Source: Limnanthes douglasii subsp. nivea (lineage: Eukaryota > Streptophyta > Magnoliopsida > Brassicales > Limnanthaceae). Taken from it: DNA of 64,000 nt. Under the pieces are notes generated by a model, which did not search any database, was not told the origin of the DNA, and saw nothing but the letters and a program-made list of their open reading frames with translations. How positions within the stretch are numbered: the first letter of the stretch is position 1; every line of letters begins with the position of its first letter. A program made the translations under genes and the position numbers. Shown piece after piece: positions 40,045 through 50,183 of this stretch. The DNA lies in contig JAUPFV010000003.1 in assembly GCA_036936605.1 (NCBI GenBank), forward strand, positions 149,762,997-149,826,996, read 5' to 3'.

Positions 40045-40695
40045 AAAGAAGATCAATTTTCCTAAGAAAGAGAGAAAAAAAAAGCTTCAAGATTTTTTTG
40101 AAGAATTGATCTTCAACTATTAACCTTCTTCCTCTCGATCTTCTCCCAATCAATTCTTTTGATTGTTTCGTTCATTCGATGGACAACAAGGAGCGGTACT
40201 TCACAGATTTTCCAGCAATCAACAATCAATCCCTCAATCATTCTACCAAGGCATCTTTTGTTGATTTGGTTAAACCAAAAGACTCCAGATTATCGAGACC
40301 TGCAACCATGATTCCCGATTCCATTAGCCATCAACAACCCCACATTTCGATCCAATTCAAAAAAGAAACAAAAACATTTCTTCAAAATAGTAAAAAACAT
40401 ACTTAAATAGCCAAATTTTCTCAAGGAATTCCAAAGAAACAGGTTATGGACCATTTCTTGAGTCTCAAGAAATTCAAAGGGGAAGTAAGTGTGTGTAATT
40501 GGGATTCAAAACACTTACTGTTGGAATTCTCTATCAAGGATGATCTCTTTAGCCTTTGGACTAGAACTAATTGGACAGTGGGTGATAAAGTCATGAGACT
40601 CATGAAAAGGTCTCCTCACTTTAATCTCAAGTACGAGAGTCCTATTGTACCAACGTGGATAAGGTTTGAAGGAATGCCTGAATACATGTACAAAA
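40045..40695 (+). pseudogene. Inverted LINE 5' end: 5' UTR and half of ORF1 (DUF4283 type)
   Basis: This reads on the plus strand, opposite to ORF2. About 130 bases of leader precede ATG at 40179 (MDNKERYFTDFPAINNQS). After a stop near 40405 a second block (40446 on) has VMDHFLSLKKFKGEVSVCNW and LWTRTNWTVGDKVMRLMKRS, then YESPIVPTWIRFEGMPEYMY. This is the DUF4283 RNA-binding region of plant LINE ORF1. It breaks off within the YKK motif at the target duplication (40696). The inverted segment ends at an internal LINE position on the outside and at the LINE start on the inside, as twin priming predicts. Confidence 0.88.
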
Positions 40696-40710
40696 AATTA
40701 AAGGAAGTTT
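40696..40710. repeat. Right target-site duplication of the LINE
   Basis: AATTAAAGGAAGTTT, identical to 24494-24508. Confidence 0.92.
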
Positions 40711-41061
40711 GAAGTACTAATATTTGTTAGTATAAAATATATTCCAAAAATAAAAGAATATAAAATAATAATTTTAAACCATGATTAATTAAAATTTAGT
40801 TATTTAAATTATTAAATAATTTGAAAATAAAATATTTATTATAAAAAATTAATCAAATGAGAAGGTGGATTAATATCAAAATTTGAAACAAAGTGATTAT
40901 TTTTTTATTTTATTTTATTTTTGTTAAAAAAGAAAAGTGATTAAAATTCGAAATAAAGAAAGGCTAAAAATAAATAAAATTTGAATTATGAGCGTGTGTG
41001 ACCGCGCTTTTTTGTACAAGTCGTTTTCTGAGTCTGTGAGAGTCTTTTATTTCAAAACCAT

Positions 41062-41070
41062 TATAAAAAG
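41062..41070 (+). promoter_or_regulatory. TATA box of the EAR-motif gene
   Basis: TATAAAAAG lies 93 bases upstream of the ATG at 41163. The intervening leader is pyrimidine-rich (CTCTCTGAGATTCTC), typical of plant 5' UTRs. Confidence 0.65.
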
Positions 41071-41162
41071 CTTTAAGGGCCTTTGTTCTTAAAATCCTTA
41101 GAAGTCCTAATCCTACATTTTCTCTCTGAGATTCTCAATTCTCCTGTATTTGCTTTCTCAAG

Positions 41163-41615
41163 ATGGCTAGGGAAGGCTACTCCAACATGCTTAAGGACTA
41201 TGATCTGAACTTCGGTAAAAGCTGTCTGAGACGTCAGGAATCAATAGGAGATAATTTCTCGATTATCTCCCATGAAGAGGTGAAGAAAGTTCTCGATTTT
41301 CATTCCGATTCCGATTGTGGTTCTTTTACTTCTCCTCCTGATGAAGTAAATTTATGTATCGATTCAATTGCCGATGATAAGATTTCTTCATTCCATTCGG
41401 AATCCAAAGTTGGCGGTGGTAAGTTGCCGGATACTATTAGTTTTGTTCGGTTAGAGACAACTTCCAGATCTTTCCATTGCGGTAACCCTAACCCTAATCT
41501 TGATCTAAATCTTCCTATCGGTCTAGTATTATTCTCTGATTGTGGTCACCGTAATCTTCATCTGGATCTTAATATTCCATTACAAGCTTGCGATGAAGAA
41601 CTCTTAGGGCGCTGA
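41163..41615 (+). CDS. Small EAR-motif protein gene, unidentified family
   Basis: A single uninterrupted exon codes for 150 residues, starting at an ATG in good context (AAGATGGCT). It has a TATA box and leader upstream and AATAAA signals downstream (near 41880). The protein starts MAREGYSNMLKDYDLNFGK and is Ser/Asp-rich. Near its C-terminus are two LxLxL-type EAR motifs, LDLNLP (about residue 116) and LDLNIP (about residue 136); LNFGK near the start is weaker. EAR motifs recruit TOPLESS-type corepressors in plants, so a role in transcriptional repression is an inference. I see no DNA-binding domain. It could be a complete small gene or a truncated copy. It is the best candidate for an intact host gene here. 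Confidence 0.72.
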   Translation: MAREGYSNMLKDYDLNFGKSCLRRQESIGDNFSIISHEEVKKVLDFHSDSDCGSFTSPPDEVNLCIDSIADDKISSFHSESKVGGGKLPDTISFVRLETTSRSFHCGNPNPNLDLNLPIGLVLFSDCGHRNLHLDLNIPLQACDEELLGR

Positions 41616-41642
41616 GGATAACAAGTTTAGTTCAAAGTAGTG

Positions 41643-42003
41643 ATAGTATACTGCAGTAGTTTTAGATCGAGTGTCAGAAACTGTTTATATGATTGAGTTT
41701 GAGTGTCTACGGGTTATAGTTAAGGCAATGCTTGTTGCCTGCGGCTGCATGGATATGCTTTTAGACAATTCGGATGGATATGCTTTTAGAATTCCATTCG
41801 AATGGTTTTGATTTGTTTTTACTAGTTAGTATGTTTCACAGAAACAAGAGTCTGTAACTTTCGGCTTTTTGCATTATAATAATAAAATCATTTCCTATAA
41901 TCTATCTTCTCTCTCACACAATAATAAACTGAATTTCTGTATTGAAACAAGTCTATGTATGTTATGTTACTACTTGTATTATCCACTTCTCTACTATGAA
42001 AAC
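41643..42003 (+). repeat. Direct repeat A, 3' untranslated part of the EAR gene
   Basis: Starts near GATAGTATACTGCAGTAG and includes TTTGAGTGTCTACGGGTTA, a CATTATAATAATAAAATC signal and ATGTTATGTTACTACTTG. It matches 42634-42856 in the same order with indels. Confidence 0.85.
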
Positions 42004-43239
42004 AAATTAATTGACGACGATGAGTAGCTTCTGATTTTCATTCCATTCAATCAAGTCATAAAACTGCATTTCATTGTAATCAAAGGCCCCGAAGGGGAAG
42101 GTAAAGATAGATATCTCATAGTCATTTCTGGATTTCAGGAGCCTAGATCAATGTCTCTGTCAATTCTATGTTTGTGTGTGATTAGCGGTCGCATATTGTC
42201 ATCACATGGATGTTTGGCTAAACACAAAGCTGTTACGTTTTGGGTCCATATTTTTCCTTTGTAGCATTATAAATAGGATTGTCTTGGTAATGTATTAGTT
42301 ATGGTTAATTTGATTGGATATTGTTTAGGTCCTAAGGGTAAACTAGAAAAGAAGGAAAACCATGATTTGTTATTGTTAGGATGTTTACCTTTAGAGTGAA
42401 CTATGTTAATGGTCTCTTGAAATTTAATGGTGGAAGGTCATAGTAATTTACCAGCATTTTTTAATACTAACTCATGTGACACAGCCTTACTTTCATCTGG
42501 CAACCTTAAGGTAGAGCTCCTTAGTTTTTGAGTTTCATGTTTGAATCTTTTTTTCAGTAAACTCAAATTAGGATATTTATAATTCTTTAGTTGTTTCAAT
42601 TAACATTTCCGATGATTTCAAAGTTGTTAAGATCGTATACTGCAGTAGTTTTAGATCGAGTGCCAGGAACTGTTTATATGTTTGAGTTTGAGTGTCTACA
42701 GGTTACTACTTGATTCAAGTTTTGTTCGGCTTTTGGCATTATAATAATAAATCATTTCTTATAATCCATCTTCTCTTTGCAAGAATGTATTAAACTGAAT
42801 TTCGGATATTGAAACAAGTTTATCTATGTTATGTTACTACTTGTATTATGAAAACTAAACTAGCGAATTGAGGCTTCCCCTGCATCATTTAAGAAAGGGA
42901 TCAAATTCTAGAATTGTGTTTATGTTCAAAATTTAGATATTTTATAGCATGTAATTTTATTTGGAAAAAAATAATCATATTATTTCCTCGCAAAACATGT
43001 TTCTTGCCTTGTATTGCATAGTTCAGTCTTGGTATAGCAGTGGAAAGACTTCTTTTTATTGCAATATGTAGCAGATTTTCTGTTGCTGTAGCTATGATTG
43101 ATTGAAGGAAGCAAAAGAGTGAAGTAGCTAGGAGGACTGGTAAGGTGATTTGGTAGGTTGTCTAAGTTTGTCGAGGAAGCTTGGGTAGTTAAGGAAGCGT
43201 CCTAAGGTTCAGTGTGGTCCATAGACAAGATAGGGATAC
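42004..43239. other. Non-coding sequence with repeat B, otherwise nothing recognised
   Basis: Apart from direct repeat B I see no coding frame or RNA gene in this stretch. Confidence 0.55.
42634..42856 (+). repeat. Direct repeat B, second copy of the 3' untranslated part
   Basis: Starts GATCGTATACTGCAGTAG. It lacks about 130 bases present in repeat A (the segment with GGCAATGCTTGTTGCC). No second EAR coding copy lies upstream of it. Confidence 0.85.
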
Positions 43240-43365
43240 CTTTGACAGTTTTTTGGTTCGTAGTTGAGCAAATTGGAGGTTCAATGTTTGAAGACTTTAT
43301 TTTGGTAAAGTGTGGGAAGCTGGTTTTTGGCACCATGATTGGACAGCAGACCTGGAGGTCTGGAG
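43240..43365 (+). repeat. Direct repeat C1
   Basis: Contains TTTTTGGTTCGTAGTTGAGC and GGTTTTTGGCACCATGATTG. It matches 43955-44075 (C2) in the same order. Short frames over it are not supported as genes. Confidence 0.8.
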
Positions 43366-43472
43366 GATGTTTGGAGGCTTTATTTTGGTTAGGTACAAGA
43401 AGTATACTCAGCAGGTATTTGACTCAAGAATCTTAACTAAAAAGATAGATCTCGGTTCTGATCGAAATCTAA

Positions 43473-43797
43473 TCGTGTCTGCTGATTCAGCGAGCGGAGT
43501 TCCAAAAGGCCAAGTAAGTGCTTCCAGATTCAAATCTCTTTGTGTCGTCTGGTGATTGAAGAAAACCTCAAGAAAACAAAGCCGGACTTTTCTTTTGATC
43601 TATAAAAAACAACGATGTAGTCTTTTGGGTTTTTGCATCTCCGTTTCACAATTTTCTGTAACAATTATGAATACTAATTTCTAGGTTTCTTGTTTTTGAA
43701 TTAACAGGTTGATCTATTGGACTCCATTGATTGGTCTAGGGTTGAATGTCTTAACCAAAGTAGCAGTCACTCTCTCCCTAATGCTCTCAAACAGGTG
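43473..43797 (+). pseudogene. 5' fragment of a PITH-domain protein gene
   Basis: Exon 1 remnant 43473-43514 reads SADSASGVPKGQ after a GTG where the start ATG is expected, and is followed by a donor GTAAGT. After an intron of about 190 bases ending TTAACAG, exon 2 (43708-43797) encodes [20 protein letters not shown] and HSLPNALKQ, then a donor GTGATT. This matches the conserved N-terminus of plant PITH (DUF1000) proteins. The following exon (usual text GYREDEG onward) is not found downstream in the window, so the gene is truncated and has lost its start. The boundary is close to repeat C1, suggesting rearrangement. PITH domains bind the proteasome in human TXNL1; that role is not implied for this fragment. 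Confidence 0.8.
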
Positions 43798-43954
43798 ATT
43801 TTTGATAACTACAATAATCTTTGAGGTTCTCCGGATTTTCAAATTCATTTTGTGAATATGATGATTATCTTCAATTCAGTAACCGGAATGGTGCTAGGTT
43901 ACCTCAAAATGAGCCTATATTGAATCATATATATGTGCCATGAAGGTTCAGGGT

Positions 43955-44075
43955 TGGTGTGCTTTGACACTTTTCTGGCTCGTAGTTGAGTAAATTGCAG
44001 GCTGATGTTTGGAAATTTTATTTAGGTTAGATGTGGGTAGCTGGTTTTTGGCACCATGATTGGACAGCGGATCTG
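43955..44075 (+). repeat. Direct repeat C2
   Basis: Second copy of repeat C1, containing CTCGTAGTTGAGTAAATTGC and GGTTTTTGGCACCATGATTG. The pair brackets the PITH fragment. Confidence 0.8.
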
Positions 44076-44469
44076 GAGTCTTTTTATTTCAAACTTAAAC
44101 TCATTCGACGATGTCATATAATTGTTTCGGTTCAGGTTTTTGGCTCATTGTAGAGCAACTGTAGACTGGGTTCGGGAAGAAATTTGCAGTGCCCAATCAA
44201 TTTAAATGTAAAGAGGGCCACATTAAATGAAAATGGCAGCTGCATTTTTCTTCTAATTATTATACTTAAGCGTACATTCTATTTCCTCTGTAAAACGATT
44301 ACATATGTGATAGTTACATATATTACAAAATAAACTCTTTATTTTGGTGTATTATAATGTCTTGACCAGGAAAAAAAAATCACGATTAGTTTCATACAAT
44401 AGTACTGAATTTACGGTAATCGATTGGCTCTAGACTATACCCTTTGGCATTGAGGGTTAACTATCTGTA

Positions 44470-44595
44470 ATAGAATATCTCATTAATTTTGATAAAATTT
44501 TAATTCGAGTGGCTTCTTTTATGAAGTTTATATAATATCTCATTAATTTTGATAAAATTTTAATTCGAGTGGCTTGTTTTATGAAGTTTATATGA
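44470..44595 (+). repeat. Short tandem duplication, unit about 62 bases
   Basis: The segment AATATCTCATTAATTTTGAT through GGCTTSTTTTATGAAGTTTAT occurs twice in a row (44475-44534 and 44535-44594) with one base change. Confidence 0.9.
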
Positions 44596-46290
44596 TTAAA
44601 AAACATAACTCTTTTTATAATTCTTGATCTTAAAAATATTTAAGCTTAGTTCGGTTAGACCTAAAACTGTCATTTGCTCTAGTTGAAGTGTCTGTACAAG
44701 AAGCCTGAAACATAACACCACATGAACGAGTCTACATGTGTACTTATCAAGAACCCCATAAATCAAATCAAATGTCAAAACAAGCTTTAACCTAATATGC
44801 ACTAGCTATTATAGCACAAAATCCTTTCCATTGAATTACAATTTCATCCCAAGACTGGAGGTGTAGATGACCATCTAACTACTGTCGGTTGCCGTGTACA
44901 CAGATTGGTTATGAATATTATGCTTAACCACAAAATGGACTCATCAACCTGCAATCGCAAAACATAAAATTATCGGAAAATGAGAAATTTTACTTACGAA
45001 TATTATATTTCTTTATTCTTTTACTTAAAATGTCTTGCCTCGTTTGAAAAAATCTTGTTCTCTGAACTGGTTGTTTTGCTGTAACTTTGAGCTGTTTCGG
45101 GTCGGATACCGGACTCTTTTATGACTATGAGTTCAGTTTTTAATCCCTCATCAGTACAACCGAGTTCATACGGATTTACTCATGCAATTATTAATTCCTT
45201 TAGCACAAAAGGTCCAAATTAAGGTGGTGTTTGGTGGACAGTTCATAAACTGAAAAGCTAGCTTACGATAAGCCCCACAATAAAAGCTACCTCTTTACTT
45301 TACTATACTTTTAAGTTGTCGCCTCCACCGCGATCAACAGCATTCATATACCGTCTAACCAAACTGATCGCTATGTTTCTCGAAGGACCATACTCATCGT
45401 CCGGTGAAACAGAACCGCCTAGCGAACACTTCTGACATATAAGAATCACAACTTCTCATTTTCGTTATATATAAGGTAAAGCAACAATTTTTAGACTTCG
45501 AAGTTTGCTTTTTCTACTCTTTTTTTCTTACCAACATTCTCTTAGGAGAAATTTGAGGCCGTCGTAGATGTGTGTTGGGCTGACTATGAAATCTTCAAGT
45601 GAAAGAAGAGTTATATACTACATCTGTTGTAAGGGAAGTTATGGACCAAGTCATTGGAATAACAAGCATGGTCTAGAGAATATGGAATCGGAGTGAATTA
45701 ATCTTGTCCAATCCCGACCCCTCCATTCGTAGACATAATCAAATAAGTAATGAGGAGCAATTTAGTGTAGGATTATTTTGTTTGTATATACCCCAATAGC
45801 ACACCATACAGTGGATTGGAATACAAGCTGTCAAATTTGGTCATAGTCTTATGTACCAATAGAGCCTTAAGTTGTACATTCTCTCTGATGAAATGTAGAT
45901 ATAGGCTATTTATTACTATTACATATCTATAGGCTGAGAAACGTTTTTGAGGATAATTAGAAATCTGTCATTTTAGGTCTGCCCATCTATATTTACCAGT
46001 TAAGATTGACAATGACAAATCTTTTACTCGATAAGTCTCGCAAGATGTGCGCTCTTAACCTAACTATGCTGATAATCACGACTAAGCTGCTGCAACAATT
46101 GGAGCTTAACATACATATTGATGTTTTGTATCTCATTATAGTAGCATAACATCTGAGGAATATAGTTGTGGAACATCAGATGTAAGGCAAGGGCTACCGC
46201 TAGCTTTAGGTGATGCTCAACCGAGCTATCATTTTTCTGCTCAGACGTCGGCAGGAGCTGCTGTAGGGATCTACCTCGACAGTGTTGCAT
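44596..46290 (-). pseudogene. Exon remnants of an unidentified plant gene (copy 2, with extra 3' exons)
   Basis: Minus strand, from high to low: LQQLLPTSEQKND...ALALHLMFHNY (46275-46060, open for 76 codons here); the DDEYGPSRNI...DRGGGDNL exon (about 45440-45300); an exon starting after TTGCGATTGCAG at about 44945 that reads VDESILWLSIIFITNL and VVRWSSTPPVLG; and a piece with VQTLQLEQMTVLGL (44695-44650). Together they look like one multi-exon gene of a conserved plant family I cannot name with certainty. In-frame stops such as the one after TPPVLG suggest decay. It spans coordinate 45113, where copy 1 starts at the window edge, so the duplication probably extends further left in both copies. 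Confidence 0.45.
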
Positions 46291-47158
46291 TACACTGACC
46301 TTAAAACGGAAAAAAATACGTCATGATCTCGATCAAATCATCAAAAATCTTAAACAGTTGGTACGTTCTTTGATTTCTTATCTCGTGGGCTATTTTTGTG
46401 CAATCATGAAGATCTTCTAATTCTTCACTAATTTTTTGAATTTATTTTGTGCTAGCAGCCAAGCCAAAAGAAATTGATTTCTACTTTGAGAAATAATGTT
46501 GGTTTACTTGTTTTGAGTCATATTATATTTTTTAACTGTCTTAAATCACAAGCATTTCAAACGTTATATTTATTATTTCAAAAATATATTTTTATTCTAT
46601 TTAGAAACTATAATATTTGTCCATCCGAAAGATGTATGATGTTACAGCATCCATATATCTATTATTAAACATCCTATTTAATATTTTGGTAATACTATGT
46701 TAAAGGTTTCAATGAAATCTTGATTTGGATATCTTATACCGAAAATAAAATTACGATAAAATATTATTATAAAAATATTAAAATATATTGAAAGTTAATA
46801 CACTATAAAGTTTCCAAAGTTTTTGGACTAATATTAAATAATTTTTTAATATAGGATTCGTCTATAACATCGTTAACGTATATGAGATAAGATCGTACGT
46901 TAAAAGATATAACAAGAATTATATTTTTTTATTCAACGCTATTTATATTACCACGAGGATAAAGAATAAAAATTATTGCATATCTTATTAATAAAATTCT
47001 AACAAAAGCAACCTCCAAAACATCCTATGATATTTAAACTAAATGCAAACCTAGTTTGAAGCATTTACATGATTGAAGATGTTCAGATGTAACGAAACGT
47101 TATAGGTTGAGTAAAAAAAAGTTAATACAAATCAGTTTGCACTTATTTTATTGCATAT

Positions 47159-49670
47159 TGTTAAATGTAAGATAAAATAAGTCAAAGCATAATTTTGTTC
47201 TCTAAATTGGTTTACTATATTAATTAAATCTTCTATATTAATTAAATATTCTATATTTATAAAAAAAAATTAATTAGATCTTTTATATTATTTAGACGTC
47301 TATTAATTAGATTTCTTACTAATTGAGTTTTTTATATTAATTAAATTTCTTAACTAATTGATTAAGATTTATCATAAACAACTTATATATAAAAAAAAAG
47401 ATATTGTTTTGCATGTGTGGCGTGACGTGAACTGAGCTGCATATTTCTTCAAAGAGAGAAACTAGCTCTAAGTCTTTTGAGAGATAAGTAAGGCGATAGA
47501 TAAACACTGAAGAATGGGTTTTGTGACTCACGTCATCTTTGTTTACAAAGAGTAATTGAGTCATTTGTGTTTGTAAATCTTTATGTAACCTACTTATTTA
47601 CAAAGAGTGGCTAGGATTCAACATAGCGATTCTTATTATGGATGGGTCGGATGTTGTTTGGATAATGCTGGTTTCCCTAAGAAGTGGTACAGTGAGTGCG
47701 GAGATCTAATATCAATATTCGTTACTGGTGAAGAACACAAAGTAGACAGACGAAGATAGCAAATCTAGAGTAAAGTCAAGCGCAATCATAAATGATGGAT
47801 TTAATGGAGAAGTATTAGATTCAAGCTATCTACTGGACTGGAAAGGCTTTAACAAATGGGAGGCATATAACTGAATTTAAACATAACTTTCTGTCTATAG
47901 GTATGTCAGATGAGGAAGGGTTTGGTATAATGGTGGAGGTGGAAAACTTATAGTCTTGGAAGATTCACATGTTGTTATGGAGGCTGATTGGACTGATAGT
48001 GTTTTAGTCAAGGATGTGTCCATAGTATATGAGGCGTCTAGTGTGGGGAATGAATTTGCTGGGATTCAGCTAGAGACAATTACAGGTTTGTCAGAGAAGA
48101 TAAAGATCTAATCGAAGAAGTATCTGAAGAGGTTTATGACTGACAATGATTTGGTATTAATGAACCGGTCATTCATTTGTTACTGCTCTAAATTTGATAT
48201 GCTTAGGCGCATAATCTTGAATAGTACCTTGAAAATGAAATAGCTGAGAAGATAAGTCGTAACTTACTTGGAGTAACGTTTATGCTTCTGTCAACTGAAC
48301 AAAACAAGAGGTTAAGTGAATGAGTTGTTTGGACAACTATCATCGTTAATAAGAGCCCCTAGACTTTTGGTTGTCATGGAGATTTGTTAGGTACCAGAGG
48401 TGGATCTGGAATTGACATGGAGTTTGAATATAATGGTGGAGATATGGAGGCCTCTACGGAAAATATTTTCAAGCTGATTTCAAGTTTGGACTTTGCAAAG
48501 GAAGTTCAACCATTAATGGGTTTGGGTTTTGACTTGATGTCTGATGAGCAATTGAAAAGTGTTGTTCGGCCTTATCTTAGGATAGATTAGATGAACATTA
48601 TTAAGGTTTTTTTGGATACACCACGTCGGGAAGACTGAACTATTAAAAAATATTGCCTCGATAGAGTTCATGAACTACATGAGAATTAATCACTCGAGGC
48701 ATATAGGTGGACAATTTATCTCCGGTGAGTAGTTGGAACATCGGGGTAACATATACCATAGTTACTATAATCCTGGTGGGGGTAATATATACCATAGTTA
48801 CTATAATCCTAGTGGAGAATTGTTAAGTGTATGCTAAATATGAGTTTGCTATATTAATTAGATTTTGATATTAATTAGATATTCAATATTAATTAGATAT
48901 TCTATATTAATTAGATCTTTTATATTAATTAAATCTTCTATATTAACTAGATATTATATATTAATTAGATATTCTATATTAATTAGATATTCTATATTAA
49001 GTAGATGTTCTACATTAATTAGATTTCTTTATTAATTAAGTATTATATCTTAATTAGATCTTTTACAATAATTAGATTTATATATTAATTAAATCTTCTA
49101 TTAATTTGGTTTTTTATATTAATTAGATTTTCTATTAATTTTGTCTTCGATATTAATTAGGTTTTATTATAGTTGATTAAGATTTATCAGAATTGACCTA
49201 TAAATAGAAGAAGATATTGCTTTGCAATGTGTAGCGTGATGCAATGTGAGTTGAATATTTCTTTCAGAGAGAGAAACTAGCTCTAGGTCTTCTAAAAGAT
49301 AAATACTAAAGAGAGGGTTGTGTGAATCATATTATCTTTTGTTATAAAGAGTGATTGGGTACTTTGTGTTTAAGAGTCTTTCATAAACCTACTTATTTAT
49401 AAAAATACTGTTTTTGACCTGTGGATGTAAAATTTCTTCACTATCTGAAACATATTAGATCTCTTATTGTGTGATTTATTTATTTTTATTATTCTTTCTT
49501 ATTGACTTTGTTCTTTAAATAAGATAAGAGTCAAAGCTCGTATTACCTTTTATAGCCTCTCAGGTAGGTGTTTGCCTATGTTGGTCACTACTTTGGCTGA
49601 GTGGCTAGGATTCGGCCTTCTTGTTAAGACCGGGTCAGATCTTGTTCGAATATTACTGGTTTCTCTAACA
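47159..49670 (+). mobile_element. Small copia-type LTR element (copy 2)
   Basis: Counterpart of 2047-4546. The left LTR is 47159-47682 and the right LTR 48821-49670. It has one extra AT-rich unit near 48960 and lacks about 12 bases near 49620. The interior frame 48384-48590 matches 3271-3477. Confidence 0.7.
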
Positions 49671-49814
49671 TGTATTCATGTAATTTATTTCAATATAAAT
49701 TTTTATTAGACTTCCATCATAAATAATTTCAAGGTGAGAACTTAAAATTCTAAGAGAATTTCTCCTTTAAGGAGAAGAATTCGGTAACAAAAGTTTTTTT
49801 ATTCATAAATAATC

Positions 49815-50183
49815 TTGGAGATTAATAAATTCTTAAATGATGATAGTCAATTATCGAATGATTTGGTGTTAATACCAACCATTCAAAAGCCGTTAGAACA
49901 TACAAATACTCAAGTTGATATTTGTCATCCACCTTTGGGAATGGTTCATTATAAACAAATTAAAATATTTGAATTAGACAAAAATGAAGTTATTCTTGAT
50001 AAGCAAAATCTATTTCTTCAAAAAGTTCAATTTGAAGTATTTTGTATTTTCAAAGGTCCATCAGAAAGAAACTCTATATTTTCTAATTATACAATCTATC
50101 TTCATGAACAAGAATATTTTTATTGTTTAACAAAAAATAATCTTCGAAATTTCCCTCGAGCCATGCATTTTTTTTATTTTTAG
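49815..50183 (+). CDS. Unidentified 122-codon open frame (copy 2)
   Basis: Counterpart of 4691-5053, one substitution (Pro to His in LGMVxYKQ) and two extra residues at the end because of six inserted bases near the stop. No domain recognised and no ATG at its left end. Confidence 0.35.
   Translation: MEINKFLNDDSQLSNDLVLIPTIQKPLEHTNTQVDICHPPLGMVHYKQIKIFELDKNEVILDKQNLFLQKVQFEVFCIFKGPSERNSIFSNYTIYLHEQEYFYCLTKNNLRNFPRAMHFFYF

Larger units (their letters stand above)
24509..40695 (-). mobile_element. LINE with inverted 5' part, split by a nested LTR retrotransposon
   Basis: A LINE of about 4.5 kb lies on the minus strand, flanked by a 15-bp exact target duplication. Its 3' end is at 24509 (short A-rich tail, AATAAA nearby). 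The 3' UTR occupies 24509-24947. A Tat-type retrotransposon (24965-36656 plus the duplicated CCTTA) interrupts the last codons of ORF2. From 36662 to about 40040 the minus strand carries RNase H, zf-RVT, reverse transcriptase and the end of the endonuclease. From about 40045 to 40695 the orientation flips: the LINE 5' UTR and the first half of ORF1 read on the plus strand. This is the arrangement expected from twin priming during target-primed reverse transcription. Confidence 0.9.

Noticed and set aside
43212..43555. Two overlapping short plus frames around repeat C1
   Set aside because: They differ in frame, share no domain and cover a repeated non-coding block; only the PITH exon text within the second is meaningful.
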